Assembly (NCBI GenBank): GCA_022794035.1
Contig: JAAWDX010000003.1
Coordinates: 248,001 to 312,000, forward strand
DNA from: Lachnospiraceae bacterium
GTDB taxonomy: Bacteria > Bacillota > Clostridia > Lachnospirales > Bianqueaceae
Direction: 5' to 3'
Length of the DNA stretch: 64,000 bases
A program made the translations under genes and the position numbers. This document shows positions 24,821 through 33,328 of the stretch, piece after piece (the first letter of the stretch is position 1; every line of letters begins with the position of its first letter). Below the pieces are notes generated by a model. That model had not been told where the DNA came from and did no database searches. It saw only the letters and a program-made list of their open reading frames with translations.

Positions 24821-24931
24821 AGTGTTCAGCGAAGAACGAGCCGAACTTTTTAAGCAATGCAAATGATTGTCAAACGATGAGAGCCATGAATATACTATAA
24901 GCAATGAAAGAGAAACGCGAGGGAAAGCAAT

Positions 24932-26038
24932 ATGAATTACGAGGAAATTATTCGGGTATTTAATATTGAAGGAGAGATTCAATCGGTAGAACCCTTTGGT
25001 TCAGGACATATTAACGATACCCTGTGTGCTACGGTTGTTCATAACGGACAGACGCAAAAATATGTTCTGCAGAAGATGAATACAGAGATCTTTCAGGATC
25101 CGCAGGGCCTGATGAACAATATCATTAAGGTGACGGAATACCTGAAAAAAATCATTAAGGCGCGGGGCGGCGATATCGCTAGGGAAACCCTGCATTTTTA
25201 TCCTACCAAAGACGGACATCTGTTTTATAAGGATGATCAGGGGCGCTGCTGGCGCCTGGAGGATCTGGTAGCCGATACCAAATCCTATGATATGGCGGCT
25301 ACACCGGAAATGTTTATGAATACCGGAATCGCGTTTGGGCAATTTATGGCGGATCTGGCGGACTTCCCAGCGGAGGAGCTGGTGGAGGTGATTCCTGATT
25401 TTCATCACACAGGAAAACGCTTTGAGACCTTTGAAAAAGAAGTAGCAGCTAATAAAGCAGGACGCATTGAAACCTGCCGTGAAGAAGTGGATTTTGCACT
25501 TGCCCGCAAGGAGCTTGCGCTGTCGCTGGTTGGGCAGCTGGCAGAAGGAAAGCTTCCGCTGCGCGTTACACATAATGATACGAAGATCAATAACATTTTG
25601 ATGGATGAAACAACCGATCAGCCGATTTGTATTATTGATTTAGATACGATTATGCCCGGTGCCTGTGCCTATGATTTTGGAGACAGCATTCGCTTCGGCG
25701 CTTCTAGTGCCGAGGAGGATGAACAGGATCTGTCAAAGGTATATATGAGGCTGGATCTGTTCGAGGCCTTTACAAAAGGCTATATGCAGGCAGTGGGAAA
25801 GACTTTGACTCCAGAAGAGGCAAAAAGTCTGGCGATCGGCGCTGCTGTGATTACATTTGAAACGGGTATTCGTTTCTTAGGCGACTATCTGAATGGCGAT
25901 ACATATTTTAAGGTGCATCGGCCAGGTCAGAATTTGGATAGAGCGCGTACACAGTTTAAACTGGTAGCCGATATGGAGGAAAAAATGGAGGAGATGCAGG
26001 CCATTGTTGACCGCTATTATCAGCTGGCTCAGCAGTGA
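24932..26038 (+). CDS. Phosphotransferase, N-acetylhexosamine 1-kinase-like
   Basis: 368-aa kinase of the aminoglycoside/choline kinase fold. The catalytic loop is RVTHNDTKINNIL and the metal motif IIDLDTIMPGACAYDFGD; a P-loop-like segment PFGSGHINDT lies at the N-terminus. HNDTKINN and the DLDTxMPG signature are those of NahK-type kinases, which phosphorylate N-acetylhexosamines at C1. No lacto-N-biose phosphorylase gene is near, so the sugar is uncertain. It stands alone after a structured leader and ends at a bidirectional terminator. Confidence 0.82.
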   Translation: MNYEEIIRVFNIEGEIQSVEPFGSGHINDTLCATVVHNGQTQKYVLQKMNTEIFQDPQGLMNNIIKVTEYLKKIIKARGGDIARETLHFYPTKDGHLFYKDDQGRCWRLEDLVADTKSYDMAATPEMFMNTGIAFGQFMADLADFPAEELVEVIPDFHHTGKRFETFEKEVAANKAGRIETCREEVDFALARKELALSLVGQLAEGKLPLRVTHNDTKINNILMDETTDQPICIIDLDTIMPGACAYDFGDSIRFGASSAEEDEQDLSKVYMRLDLFEAFTKGYMQAVGKTLTPEEAKSLAIGAAVITFETGIRFLGDYLNGDTYFKVHRPGQNLDRARTQFKLVADMEEKMEEMQAIVDRYYQLAQQ

Positions 26039-26077
26039 GCGCGGCGCTAAAACCACTTTTTGAAGAGAATTTTATAT

Positions 26078-26130
26078 AAAAAACAGGCTCCCAAGCAGCG
26101 TTCATGCTGCCTAGGAGCCTGTTTTTTATT
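26078..26130. terminator. Bidirectional terminator
   Basis: Long stem 26078-26099 with 26106-26127 (ends AAAAAACAGGCTCC / GGAGCCTGTTTTTT, inner AGCAGC/GCTGCT-like pairing). It serves the convergent kinase and DUF1540 genes. Confidence 0.9.
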
Positions 26131-26132
26131 GA

Positions 26133-26321
26133 TCAGTTCTTCTTTTCGAAGCTAGCGCATTCTGTGCACTCGCAGGTATTAGCGCAGGGCTCGCATTTGC
26201 CGACCTGAATCTGCTGCAGGGTGCAGTACTGGGCATCGCCGCAATGGTATTTGCACTCATCTACCGTGCAGCCGATAGCGCGGTTAGTAGTAGAATCACA
26301 ATTTGTTTTAGATACATGCAT
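26133..26321 (-). CDS. DUF1540 small cysteine-rich protein
   Basis: 62-aa protein. The DUF1540 pattern is clear: GCTVDECKYHCGDAQYC, then IQVGKCEP, then TCECTECASFEKK, giving ten cysteines suited to metal or disulfide binding. An AAAGGAG ribosome site precedes ATG on the minus strand. DUF1540 proteins are common in spore-forming Firmicutes and have no established function. Confidence 0.85.
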   Translation of the reverse strand: MHVSKTNCDSTTNRAIGCTVDECKYHCGDAQYCTLQQIQVGKCEPCANTCECTECASFEKKN

Positions 26322-26431
26322 GGTAAAAATCTCCTTTCTGGTGGATAAATTCTTAAATGCTGTGAAGTATTTTCACATCCATAGCTAGTATGAACAGACA
26401 AAAAGATAATATGCGATTTAAAGGCAGATCA

Positions 26432-26460
26432 TTGACAGGAATTTAAGAAGCGATTACAAT
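26432..26460 (+). promoter_or_regulatory. Promoter of cca
   Basis: TTGACA (26432-26437), 17-nt spacer, TACAAT (26455-26460). Confidence 0.7.
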
Positions 26461-26519
26461 AGAAAATAACGAATGGAAAAAAATGTATATTTGATAAAAA
26501 GGCAGAGGAGGTGTAGGAA

Positions 26520-27704
26520 ATGCAGATTGACAGCGGAGCCGAATGGATTGTAAACCGGCTTGAACAGGCAGGCTACGAGGCCTATGTAGTAGGCGGCTGT
26601 GTGCGCGATGCGCTGATGGGCATGCAGCCAAAGGATTGGGATATTACCACATCAGCCAGGCCGGAGAAAGTCAAAGCCATTTTTCCTAAAACCTTCGATA
26701 CAGGCATCGAGCATGGGACAGTTTCCGTGCTGTATGATCACACAGTCTATGAAGTCACTACCTATCGGATAGACGGCGATTACAGCGATCACCGCCGGCC
26801 CGACCATGTTCTGTACACCTCTTTGTTATATGAAGATCTGGCCCGCCGTGATTTTACCATCAATGCGATGGCCTATCATCCGCAGCGGGGGCTGGTCGAC
26901 TACTTCAGCGGACAGCAGGATTTAAAAGAAAAGCGGATCCAATGCGTGGGAGAGGCCGAGCAGCGCTTTGAAGAGGATGCGCTGCGAATGCTGCGGGCGG
27001 TCCGTTTCTCAGCTAGGCTTGCCTTCAGCATCGAAGACGCAACACTGCGGGCCATCCGCAAAAAGGCGCCCAGCCTTGCTCATGTCAGCCGTGAGCGAGT
27101 GGCCGATGAGGTGACGCAGATTTTGCTGTGTCAGCATCCGGAAGGCCTGAGCCGCATCGTCGACACCGGCCTTGCGCCCTGGATCTCGCAGGAGCTTGGA
27201 CAGGGCGAGCAACTGGATTTTTTGGCGCCTGCGCGCGTAAAAGGGCAAAAAGCACTTCGGTTTGCTGCCTTGCTACACCGCTTTGGAGCGGAGAGGGCAG
27301 CGCGGATACTGCAGGAGCTGAAGCTGGATAATGCAACCAAGCGGGATGTCGTGCATCTGCTGACCTTTATCGGGGCGGCGCTGCCGCAAAATAGACGAGA
27401 CATGCGCTTTTTTTTGCATGAGCTGGGGGCGGATTATTTTGATGCCTTGTGCGAGCTAAAGCGGGCGGCCGGACAGAACGGGGAGCAGGAGCTTTTAGCA
27501 GCGTATGCCTTGTATGAAACGGAGAAGGCGGCCTGTTTGACGCTGGCACAGCTGGCAGTGAGCGGTCGGGATCTGATGGAGGCTGGTGCGGTGAGCGGCC
27601 GGGCGCTGGGCGCTCAGCTGCAGCAGCTGCTGAATTTGGTGCTGGAAAACCCGGAGATGAATGAGAGAGAGAGTCTTATGCAGTATTTTCGTGAGAACTG
27701 TTAG
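26520..27704 (+). CDS. cca: CCA tRNA nucleotidyltransferase
   Basis: Adds or repairs the 3' CCA of tRNA; 394 aa. Class II motifs are complete: VVGGCVRDALMG and KDWDITTSA (catalytic Asp pair), RRDFTINAMAY, RFEEDALRMLRAVRFSARL (RNA-binding motif D). The C-terminal helical part (LHRFGAERAARILQELKLDNATKRDV) is like the Bacillus-type enzyme, with no HD phosphohydrolase motif seen. Poly(A) polymerase is the alternative, but it lacks this domain order in Firmicutes. ATG 26520 follows GAGGAGG. Confidence 0.92.
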   Translation: MQIDSGAEWIVNRLEQAGYEAYVVGGCVRDALMGMQPKDWDITTSARPEKVKAIFPKTFDTGIEHGTVSVLYDHTVYEVTTYRIDGDYSDHRRPDHVLYTSLLYEDLARRDFTINAMAYHPQRGLVDYFSGQQDLKEKRIQCVGEAEQRFEEDALRMLRAVRFSARLAFSIEDATLRAIRKKAPSLAHVSRERVADEVTQILLCQHPEGLSRIVDTGLAPWISQELGQGEQLDFLAPARVKGQKALRFAALLHRFGAERAARILQELKLDNATKRDVVHLLTFIGAALPQNRRDMRFFLHELGADYFDALCELKRAAGQNGEQELLAAYALYETEKAACLTLAQLAVSGRDLMEAGAVSGRALGAQLQQLLNLVLENPEMNERESLMQYFRENC

Positions 27705-27738
27705 GCATGAACGGCGCATTGTCCTCATATAGTGTTGG

Positions 27739-27762
27739 TATAGAAACGAGACGGTTTCTATA
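27739..27762. promoter_or_regulatory. Inverted repeat upstream of the CotS-like gene
   Basis: TATAGAAAC (27739-27747) and GTTTCTATA (27754-27762), perfect 9-bp arms with a 6-nt centre, 26 bp before the start codon. Possible operator. Confidence 0.45.
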
Positions 27763-27788
27763 GAATTTAAGATGAGGACGTGACCAAT

Positions 27789-28784
27789 ATGAGAGAGTTT
27801 TCGCCGGCTCTGCTAGAACCCTTTGGGCTGCGCAGTAAACGCATCACCAGGGCCTACGGAGCTTTTATTTGTGATACAAATCAGGGAGTCGTGCTAGTGA
27901 AGGAAGCAGCGCAGCCGGAGGAGGTGCTGTGGGCAGCGCATGGCGCTAAGGAATATTTGTGCAGACAGGGATTTGGATGGACGGACCGCTATATAGTCGG
28001 CAGAGACGGATTTCCTTGGGCAGCTGCCGGCGGCGAGATATATACGGTGCGCAGCTGGCTGAGAGCGGAGGAAGCAGACCTGACGGATAAGGCTTGTGTC
28101 ATTCAGATGGCGGCTATGCTGGGCCGGATGCATCGGCTTTCGGTGAGATATGAGCCGGTGCAGGGAGCGCAGATGGTGAACCGTTGTTATGAATGGCCGC
28201 AGAAGGTTTATAAAAACTGCCGTAAGCTGAAAAGCTACGGCAAAATTTTGCGCAAGAATGGGCATTATACAGAGTTTGACCTGATGGTGCTGTCCTGCCT
28301 GCCGCAGCAGGTGGAGGAGGCAGAGCAGGCACAGGAGTTTTTTATGGGACCGAAGTATGTGAGGCTAGCAGAGCGATCAGATGAGCAGCATGCTTTTGGT
28401 CACGGACAGTATACGGATCATACGGTGCTGCTGGGTAAAAATCGTACGATGATTACGGATTTTGAAAAAATTTCCTATATGATTCCGGCCACGGATCTGG
28501 TGATGCTGCTGGAAAAAGTACTGCGAAAAAATCATTGGTCAGTTGAGTTTGGCATGGAGATGCTGGAAGCATACGACAGGTGGTGCCCGATGGGAGAAGA
28601 GGAGCGGCAGTTTGTTTACGCCGGGCTGATCTATCCCAGCAGGCTGTGTGAGCTGTGCACCAAGGCTTATCATACGAAGAGAAGCTGGATTCCCATTGCC
28701 TATAAGCAAAAGCTGGAGGAGTTTTTAGCGCAGCAGGAAAAGAGAAAAGATTTCCTGCACCAGCTGCGGAGTGTATTGCGATAA
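27789..28784 (+). CDS. CotS-like spore coat / kinase-fold protein
   Basis: 331-aa protein of the CotS/YutH family: spore-associated proteins with an aminoglycoside-kinase-like fold. It shows the family layout: an N-terminal lobe (YGAFICDTNQGVVLVKEA), a mid segment AAMLGRMHRLS, and FGHGQYTDHTVLLGKNRTMITDFEKISYMIPATDL where true kinases have their HxD and DxD motifs. Here the catalytic loop is replaced, so activity is doubtful. ATG 27789 has GAGGA 10 nt upstream; a GTG at 27780 abuts that site. Sporulation control is plausible, and an inverted repeat sits just upstream. Confidence 0.75.
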   Translation: MREFSPALLEPFGLRSKRITRAYGAFICDTNQGVVLVKEAAQPEEVLWAAHGAKEYLCRQGFGWTDRYIVGRDGFPWAAAGGEIYTVRSWLRAEEADLTDKACVIQMAAMLGRMHRLSVRYEPVQGAQMVNRCYEWPQKVYKNCRKLKSYGKILRKNGHYTEFDLMVLSCLPQQVEEAEQAQEFFMGPKYVRLAERSDEQHAFGHGQYTDHTVLLGKNRTMITDFEKISYMIPATDLVMLLEKVLRKNHWSVEFGMEMLEAYDRWCPMGEEERQFVYAGLIYPSRLCELCTKAYHTKRSWIPIAYKQKLEEFLAQQEKRKDFLHQLRSVLR

Positions 28785-28804
28785 GGGTTACCCTATGGTA
28801 TAAT
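28776..28804 (+). promoter_or_regulatory. Promoter at the CotS-like 3' end, towards the PEGA gene
   Basis: TTGCGA (28776-28781), 17-nt spacer, TATAAT (28799-28804). The -35 lies inside the end of the CotS-like gene. Confidence 0.65.
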
Positions 28805-29005
28805 ATAGGCGGCAAGGCAATTTTGAGTATTCGAGACCCTGAGCCGCCTTTTGAGTTTGATGCAAAGCATCAAACTCCGATATCGTACAGCTATTCAAAT
28901 TGATTATGCTGCGCTATAAGTTTGCCAAAGGCAAACTTGTGATAATGCTATGGTATGATATAAGCGGTAAGGCAATTTTGGTTATTCAAATCCCTGAGCC
29001 GCCTT
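28793..29005 (+). repeat. Two tandem 58-nt promoter-hairpin units
   Basis: Copies at 28793-28850 and 28948-29005 match at about 50 of 58 positions. Each starts CTATGGTATRATATA (a -10 box) and ends CCCTGAGCCGCCTT. In copy 1 GGCGGC pairs with GCCGCC; in copy 2 a C-to-T change keeps a G-U pair. Between them lie two perfect AAA-loop hairpins: 28853-28877 (11 bp, GAGTTTGATGC) and 28918-28938 (9 bp, AAGTTTGCC). No coding frame spans this gap. Function unknown; small RNA, attenuator or duplicated leader are possible. Confidence 0.6.
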
Positions 29006-29064
29006 AATACGTAAGTTACGAAGTTACGATATAGATATAAAGCATGGAGTATAGGGAGGAAAGC

Positions 29065-31041
29065 ATGAAGGACGAAAAGGATAAAAAGAACGAGCAGTTT
29101 GAAGAATGGAGCTTTGAAGATGTGTTTGCAGCCTCTGAGAATCAGAAGCCATCAAATAAAGAAGCAGCAGGAGCAAAGAGAAAAGAAGAACGATCGGAAG
29201 CTCCGGCAGATAGGAAAATAAAAGCAGATCAGGCGCAGACGCCGCCTGCAGTGCCGGAAGAGGATTCTCCTGAGCTGCAGGAATTTTCTGATACCAAAAA
29301 ACATAGTCTGAATCGTTTAAAGCCGGAAATTAAATTGACATCGGTTGAGGAGAGTATCCGCGTGGATAACCGGTATGAAGCAGAGGAAGAAGAGGCTGAG
29401 GAGCTATATGGAGATGAAGATGCCTATGGCGACGAGGATGCCTATGAGTATGACGAGGAAGCATACGATGACGGATATGAATATGATGATGAAGATGCCT
29501 ATGATGAAGACGGGTATGCTTACGACGACGAGTATGAGTATGAAGACGAGGCTTATGAAGACGGTGACTATGAATATGACGAAGAAACCTATGAGGACGA
29601 CGAATACGCTTACGACGATGAATACGATTATGAAGAAAGTGAAGAGACCTCAGATATTCCTAATGTAAGAAAAACCGATACCGATGGAAAAAATAAAAAG
29701 CCGCTGATTATCGGAGGAATCTCCATTGGCGTAGTGCTTTTACTGATTATGGTGGTTGTACTGCTGTTTAGGGGCCTGGGAAGCGAGGGGCAAAACAGCG
29801 ATCAGAGTACAGGCTATGATTTGCAGCAGCTGACAGGCGTGGTAACAGGTCTTGATAAAAACAACGAGACCATTTTGATTTATAATGCGGAAAGTAAGCA
29901 GGAGCAGGGCTTTACATTAAAAGACGCAGGCCAAAACGTGATGTCCATTGGCAGCGTCAATGTCGGCGATGTGGTACAGGTGCAGTACAACAAAGCCAAT
30001 GGAAATAAAGTAGAGGCACTAAGCCGAGCCAGTGCGGCGCAGCAACTGAAGGATGTTAAGAATGCAGTGCCCACGCAGAATACAGTTACCATTAATGGAA
30101 ACCGGTATTCCATAGATGACAAACTGGTTTGCCTGTATGGAGGCCAGCCCTTTGATGTGAAAAAGATCAGTGGGAATACAACTTATGATGCTACGGTGGT
30201 AGGAGAGCATATTTATACGATTTACGTTACGTATGCAATCGGCACATTGGTGTTGCAGAACCTGGAAGAATATGCAGGCGGCATGATGACACTGCAGCCA
30301 GCCGTTGGAGAAAAGATTGAAAAGCTGATTACGCCCAATATGGAGCCAATTGAGCTTCAGGAAGGATCTGTAGAAATTCAGATTAAAATGGACGATGAGG
30401 TTGTTTATACCGGTAAGATTTTCATCAGTGCCGGCAAAGAAAATACGCTGAAGCTGACCAATATGGAGGATAAAAAAGGAAAAGTTGTATTTGTATCCAA
30501 TGCCAGCACAAGGGCGGTTGTGGAAATAGACGGCAAGGAATATGCGGAAAATGATGAGATTGAGCTTGAATACGGCGACTATACGGCGCATGTTTCAGCA
30601 CCCGGATATGACCCTGTGGATCAGAACTTCACAGTGAGCCAGCCCTATCAGCAGGTCAATATAGAATTCAGAGAAAATACAACGCAGGTCACAGTATCCA
30701 CCAATTTGTGGGGCGTTTCATTGTACGTAGACGGCGTCTATCAGGGAGAGCTGGAGGACAGCAGCATTACCTGCCGTCTATCGCCCGGAACCTATACCAT
30801 CACCTGTACACGCACAGGTTATCATGATAAATCAACTACGATTACCATTACAGAAGGAATGGAAGATCAGTTCCTGTATTTCAGCGGTTTTGTTCCGATT
30901 GAAAATAATGAGCCAAGTACCAGCCAGCCAGAGCCGCCCGCTGAATCCAGCGAAACGGGGGAAAGCAGTGATGAACCAAGTTCTGCTGGAGAAGAAGATT
31001 CAGATAACACTGATAACAGTACGCCAGAAGATGGAGAGTAA
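29065..31041 (+). CDS. Membrane protein with acidic Tyr-rich tract and PEGA domains
   Basis: 658-aa single-span protein. Residues 1-100 are polar and charged. Residues about 103-195 are almost only Asp, Glu, Tyr and Ala in an irregular repeat (DEDAY, EYDEEAYDDGYEYDD). Then comes a basic KNKKP and a membrane segment at about 213-236 (LIIGGISIGVVLLLIMVVVLLF). The outside part contains a beta-rich region and two PEGA domains (about 472-530 and 538-595: VEIDGKEYAENDEIELEYGDY; LYVDGVYQGELEDS...LSPGTYTI), ending in a Ser/Glu/Pro-rich tail. PEGA domains are thought to bind or sit at the cell surface. Topology suggests the acidic tract is cytoplasmic. ATG 29065 follows AGGGAGGA. Confidence 0.8.
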   Translation: MKDEKDKKNEQFEEWSFEDVFAASENQKPSNKEAAGAKRKEERSEAPADRKIKADQAQTPPAVPEEDSPELQEFSDTKKHSLNRLKPEIKLTSVEESIRVDNRYEAEEEEAEELYGDEDAYGDEDAYEYDEEAYDDGYEYDDEDAYDEDGYAYDDEYEYEDEAYEDGDYEYDEETYEDDEYAYDDEYDYEESEETSDIPNVRKTDTDGKNKKPLIIGGISIGVVLLLIMVVVLLFRGLGSEGQNSDQSTGYDLQQLTGVVTGLDKNNETILIYNAESKQEQGFTLKDAGQNVMSIGSVNVGDVVQVQYNKANGNKVEALSRASAAQQLKDVKNAVPTQNTVTINGNRYSIDDKLVCLYGGQPFDVKKISGNTTYDATVVGEHIYTIYVTYAIGTLVLQNLEEYAGGMMTLQPAVGEKIEKLITPNMEPIELQEGSVEIQIKMDDEVVYTGKIFISAGKENTLKLTNMEDKKGKVVFVSNASTRAVVEIDGKEYAENDEIELEYGDYTAHVSAPGYDPVDQNFTVSQPYQQVNIEFRENTTQVTVSTNLWGVSLYVDGVYQGELEDSSITCRLSPGTYTITCTRTGYHDKSTTITITEGMEDQFLYFSGFVPIENNEPSTSQPEPPAESSETGESSDEPSSAGEEDSDNTDNSTPEDGE

Positions 31042-31086
31042 GTGAACGCCATCTTTAGCATATGACTACTTTAAGGAGGAATGAAG

Positions 31087-32772
31087 ATGTCAGGGTACAA
31101 GGAGCGATATCAGCAGTGGCTTTCCAGCAGCGCTATCGATGAGGCCACAAAGGAAGAGCTTAGATCCATTGCCAATGATGAAAAAGAGATTGAAGAGCGT
31201 TTTTATCAGGATCTGGAGTTTGGTACCGGAGGGCTTCGTGGTGTAATTGCCGCCGGAACCAATCGTATGAATGTTTATACGGTGCGCAGAGCAACGCAGG
31301 GGCTGATCAATTATCTGATGTTAAAAGACCCCGGTGCAAAAGAAAAAGGAATTGCTATTGCCTATGATTCGCGTCATATGTCAGATGTATTTGCCAGAGA
31401 AACAGCTGCCGTTGCAAACGGAAACGGCATGAAGGCTTATGTATTTGAATCGCTGCGTCCAACACCGGAGTTATCCTATGCCATTCGTACACTGGGCTGC
31501 AAAAGCGGCGTTGTGATCACGGCCAGTCATAATCCTTCAAAATATAATGGCTATAAAGCCTATTGGGAGGATGGCTGTCAGATTCCGCCTCCAATGGACA
31601 GCGAAGTGATCGACGAAGTAAATCGGGTCGATCTTTTTGAGGGCGTAAAAGTGATGCCGCGTGCGCAGGCGGAAAAAGAAGGACTCTATATTGAGCTTGG
31701 CGAGGAGATGGACCAGCGCTTTATTGAGCAGGTTAAAAGCATGGTCATTGACAAGGAAGCGGTTGCGCAGTATGGAAAGGATCTGAAGATTATTTATACG
31801 CCGCTGCATGGTACAGGGCGCATGCCAGTGATGCGGGCGCTTACAGAAAGTGGTTTTTCTCAGGTCCATCTGGTGCAGGCGCAGGCAGAGCCGGACGGTG
31901 ATTTTCCAACGGCGCCTTATCCGAATCCAGAAGATCCTGCTGTCTTTAAGCCGGCGATTGCCATGGCGGATGAAATCAATGCTGATATTTTAATTGCCAC
32001 CGATCCAGATGCAGACCGGATGGGCGTGATGGTTAAGACGAAAGAGGGATATCGTCATTTTAGCGGAAACATGACAGGTGTGCTGCTGCTGTCCTATATT
32101 CTGGAGGCGCGCAAAAAAACGCATACGCTGCCAGAGGATGGATTCGTAGTCAAAACGATTGTATCTACGGAAATGGCACGTGCAATTGCGCAGAATTACG
32201 GCGTAGAAGCCAGAGAAGTGCTGACAGGCTTTAAGTTTATCGGTCAGCAGATTTTAGAATCAGAGCAAACAGGAAAGGGACAGTATCTGTTTGGGTTTGA
32301 AGAAAGCTTTGGTTATCTGTGCGGCACGTATGCAAGGGATAAGGATTCTGTCAGCGCAGCACTGCTGATCAGCGAAATGGCAGCCATTTATAAAGCCAAA
32401 GGAATGACGCTGGTTGATGCGCTGGAGGAGCTCTATAAAAAATACGGATACTATAAGGAAACTTTGGTTTCGCTTACCTTTGAAGGACTCGAAGGAATCG
32501 AAAAGATCCGCTCTATTATGGAAGAGATGCGCCAGAATCCTAAAGACAGCTATGGCGGCCTGAAGGTTCTGGAGATCAAAGACTACTCCAAGGGCATTGA
32601 TGGACTGCCTAAGAGCAATGTGCTGCGATTCTTGCTAGAAAAGAATAGCTGGTTCTGTGTACGTCCATCAGGGACGGAGCCCAAAGTCAAATTTTACTTT
32701 GGCGTTAAGGGACTTGATGCTGCCCATGCACAAGAGCTGGTCGAAAAACTGCAAAAGGATGTTACGCCCTAA
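31087..32772 (+). CDS. pgcA: Phosphoglucomutase / phosphomannomutase
   Basis: Interconverts hexose 1- and 6-phosphates, linking glycolysis to cell-wall and glycan precursors. In 561 aa the alpha-D-phosphohexomutase motifs are complete: TASHNPSKYNGYK with the phosphorylated Ser, DPDADRMGV (metal loop), GFEESFGYL (sugar loop) and RPSGTEPKVKFY (phosphate loop). Length fits PgcA-type enzymes. ATG 31087 lies 7 nt after AAGGAGG (31073-31079); the ATG at 31081 is too close. A strong terminator follows. Sugar specificity (glucose versus mannose) is not certain. Confidence 0.9.
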   Translation: MSGYKERYQQWLSSSAIDEATKEELRSIANDEKEIEERFYQDLEFGTGGLRGVIAAGTNRMNVYTVRRATQGLINYLMLKDPGAKEKGIAIAYDSRHMSDVFARETAAVANGNGMKAYVFESLRPTPELSYAIRTLGCKSGVVITASHNPSKYNGYKAYWEDGCQIPPPMDSEVIDEVNRVDLFEGVKVMPRAQAEKEGLYIELGEEMDQRFIEQVKSMVIDKEAVAQYGKDLKIIYTPLHGTGRMPVMRALTESGFSQVHLVQAQAEPDGDFPTAPYPNPEDPAVFKPAIAMADEINADILIATDPDADRMGVMVKTKEGYRHFSGNMTGVLLLSYILEARKKTHTLPEDGFVVKTIVSTEMARAIAQNYGVEAREVLTGFKFIGQQILESEQTGKGQYLFGFEESFGYLCGTYARDKDSVSAALLISEMAAIYKAKGMTLVDALEELYKKYGYYKETLVSLTFEGLEGIEKIRSIMEEMRQNPKDSYGGLKVLEIKDYSKGIDGLPKSNVLRFLLEKNSWFCVRPSGTEPKVKFYFGVKGLDAAHAQELVEKLQKDVTP

Positions 32773-32790
32773 GCGGTGGCGTATGAATGG

Positions 32791-32830
32791 ATACATCTCC
32801 AAGGAATTTACCTTGGGGATGTATTTTTTT
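32791..32830 (+). terminator. Rho-independent terminator after pgcA
   Basis: 14-bp stem ATACATCTCCAAGG (32791-32804) with 32811-32824, one G-U pair, then seven T. Confidence 0.9.
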
Positions 32831-32886
32831 GTGTGCAGATGAATATGATGAAGTAAAACCGCGAAGCGGTAAAGGAGAGACGGCTT

Positions 32887-33315
32887 ATGAGTCAGAAGAA
32901 AAGCTTCTGGGTTTTTTTATTGCTGAGTGTCTGCATTTTGCTGACAGCCTGCGGCAAAAAGGAAGAACCGGTTCGCAGCTATGAAAATGCGCAAGATATT
33001 GCCTATGAAATTGTGACCGGCTCTGATGTGCCGCATAAGGTCAATGAAAAAATCTACAAAGCAAAAGAGAAGGGCTTTGGCTTTGCGTATCGCGACGGTG
33101 AAACCATGTATACGATTTTTGGTTTTGGAAAGCAAAATACAGGCGGGTACAGCATACAGGTGCTGGCAGTCAAGGAAACCGATGCCGCGGTTGTCATCGA
33201 AGCAAAGCTGGTAGCGCCGGAGGCAGAAGAAGTCATATCCACGTCGCCATCTTATCCATATATGATCTTAAAAATGACCAATGTGGAGAAAGATGTTCAA
33301 TTCTTATTACATTAA
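32887..33315 (+). CDS. Lipoprotein with PrcB-like C-terminal domain
   Basis: 142-aa exported lipoprotein. A signal peptide ends in the lipobox LLTAC, giving lipidation at Cys 21. The C-terminal half (FGFGKQNTGGYSIQVLAVKE...PSYPYMILKMTN) resembles the PrcB_C domain, named after the regulatory subunit of dentilisin protease. It ends 13 bp before the SipL-like gene, whose ribosome site overlaps its stop, so the two are probably co-transcribed. Function unknown; a spore-envelope role is possible from context. Confidence 0.75.
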   Translation: MSQKKSFWVFLLLSVCILLTACGKKEEPVRSYENAQDIAYEIVTGSDVPHKVNEKIYKAKEKGFGFAYRDGETMYTIFGFGKQNTGGYSIQVLAVKETDAAVVIEAKLVAPEAEEVISTSPSYPYMILKMTNVEKDVQFLLH

Positions 33316-33328
33316 GGGGGATCCTACA

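Noticed and set aside
26322-26519. tRNA gene in the DUF1540-cca gap
   Set aside because: No T-loop motif or cloverleaf could be traced; only a promoter for cca was seen.
28853-28938. AAA-loop hairpins as terminators of the CotS-like gene
   Set aside because: Perfect stems, but neither is followed by a T run, so they are reported as unexplained structure.
29345-29668. 107-codon Met/Thr/Lys-rich frame inside the PEGA gene
   Set aside because: It is the +1 reading of the GAT/GAA/TAT repeat tract; composition is an artefact of the repeat.
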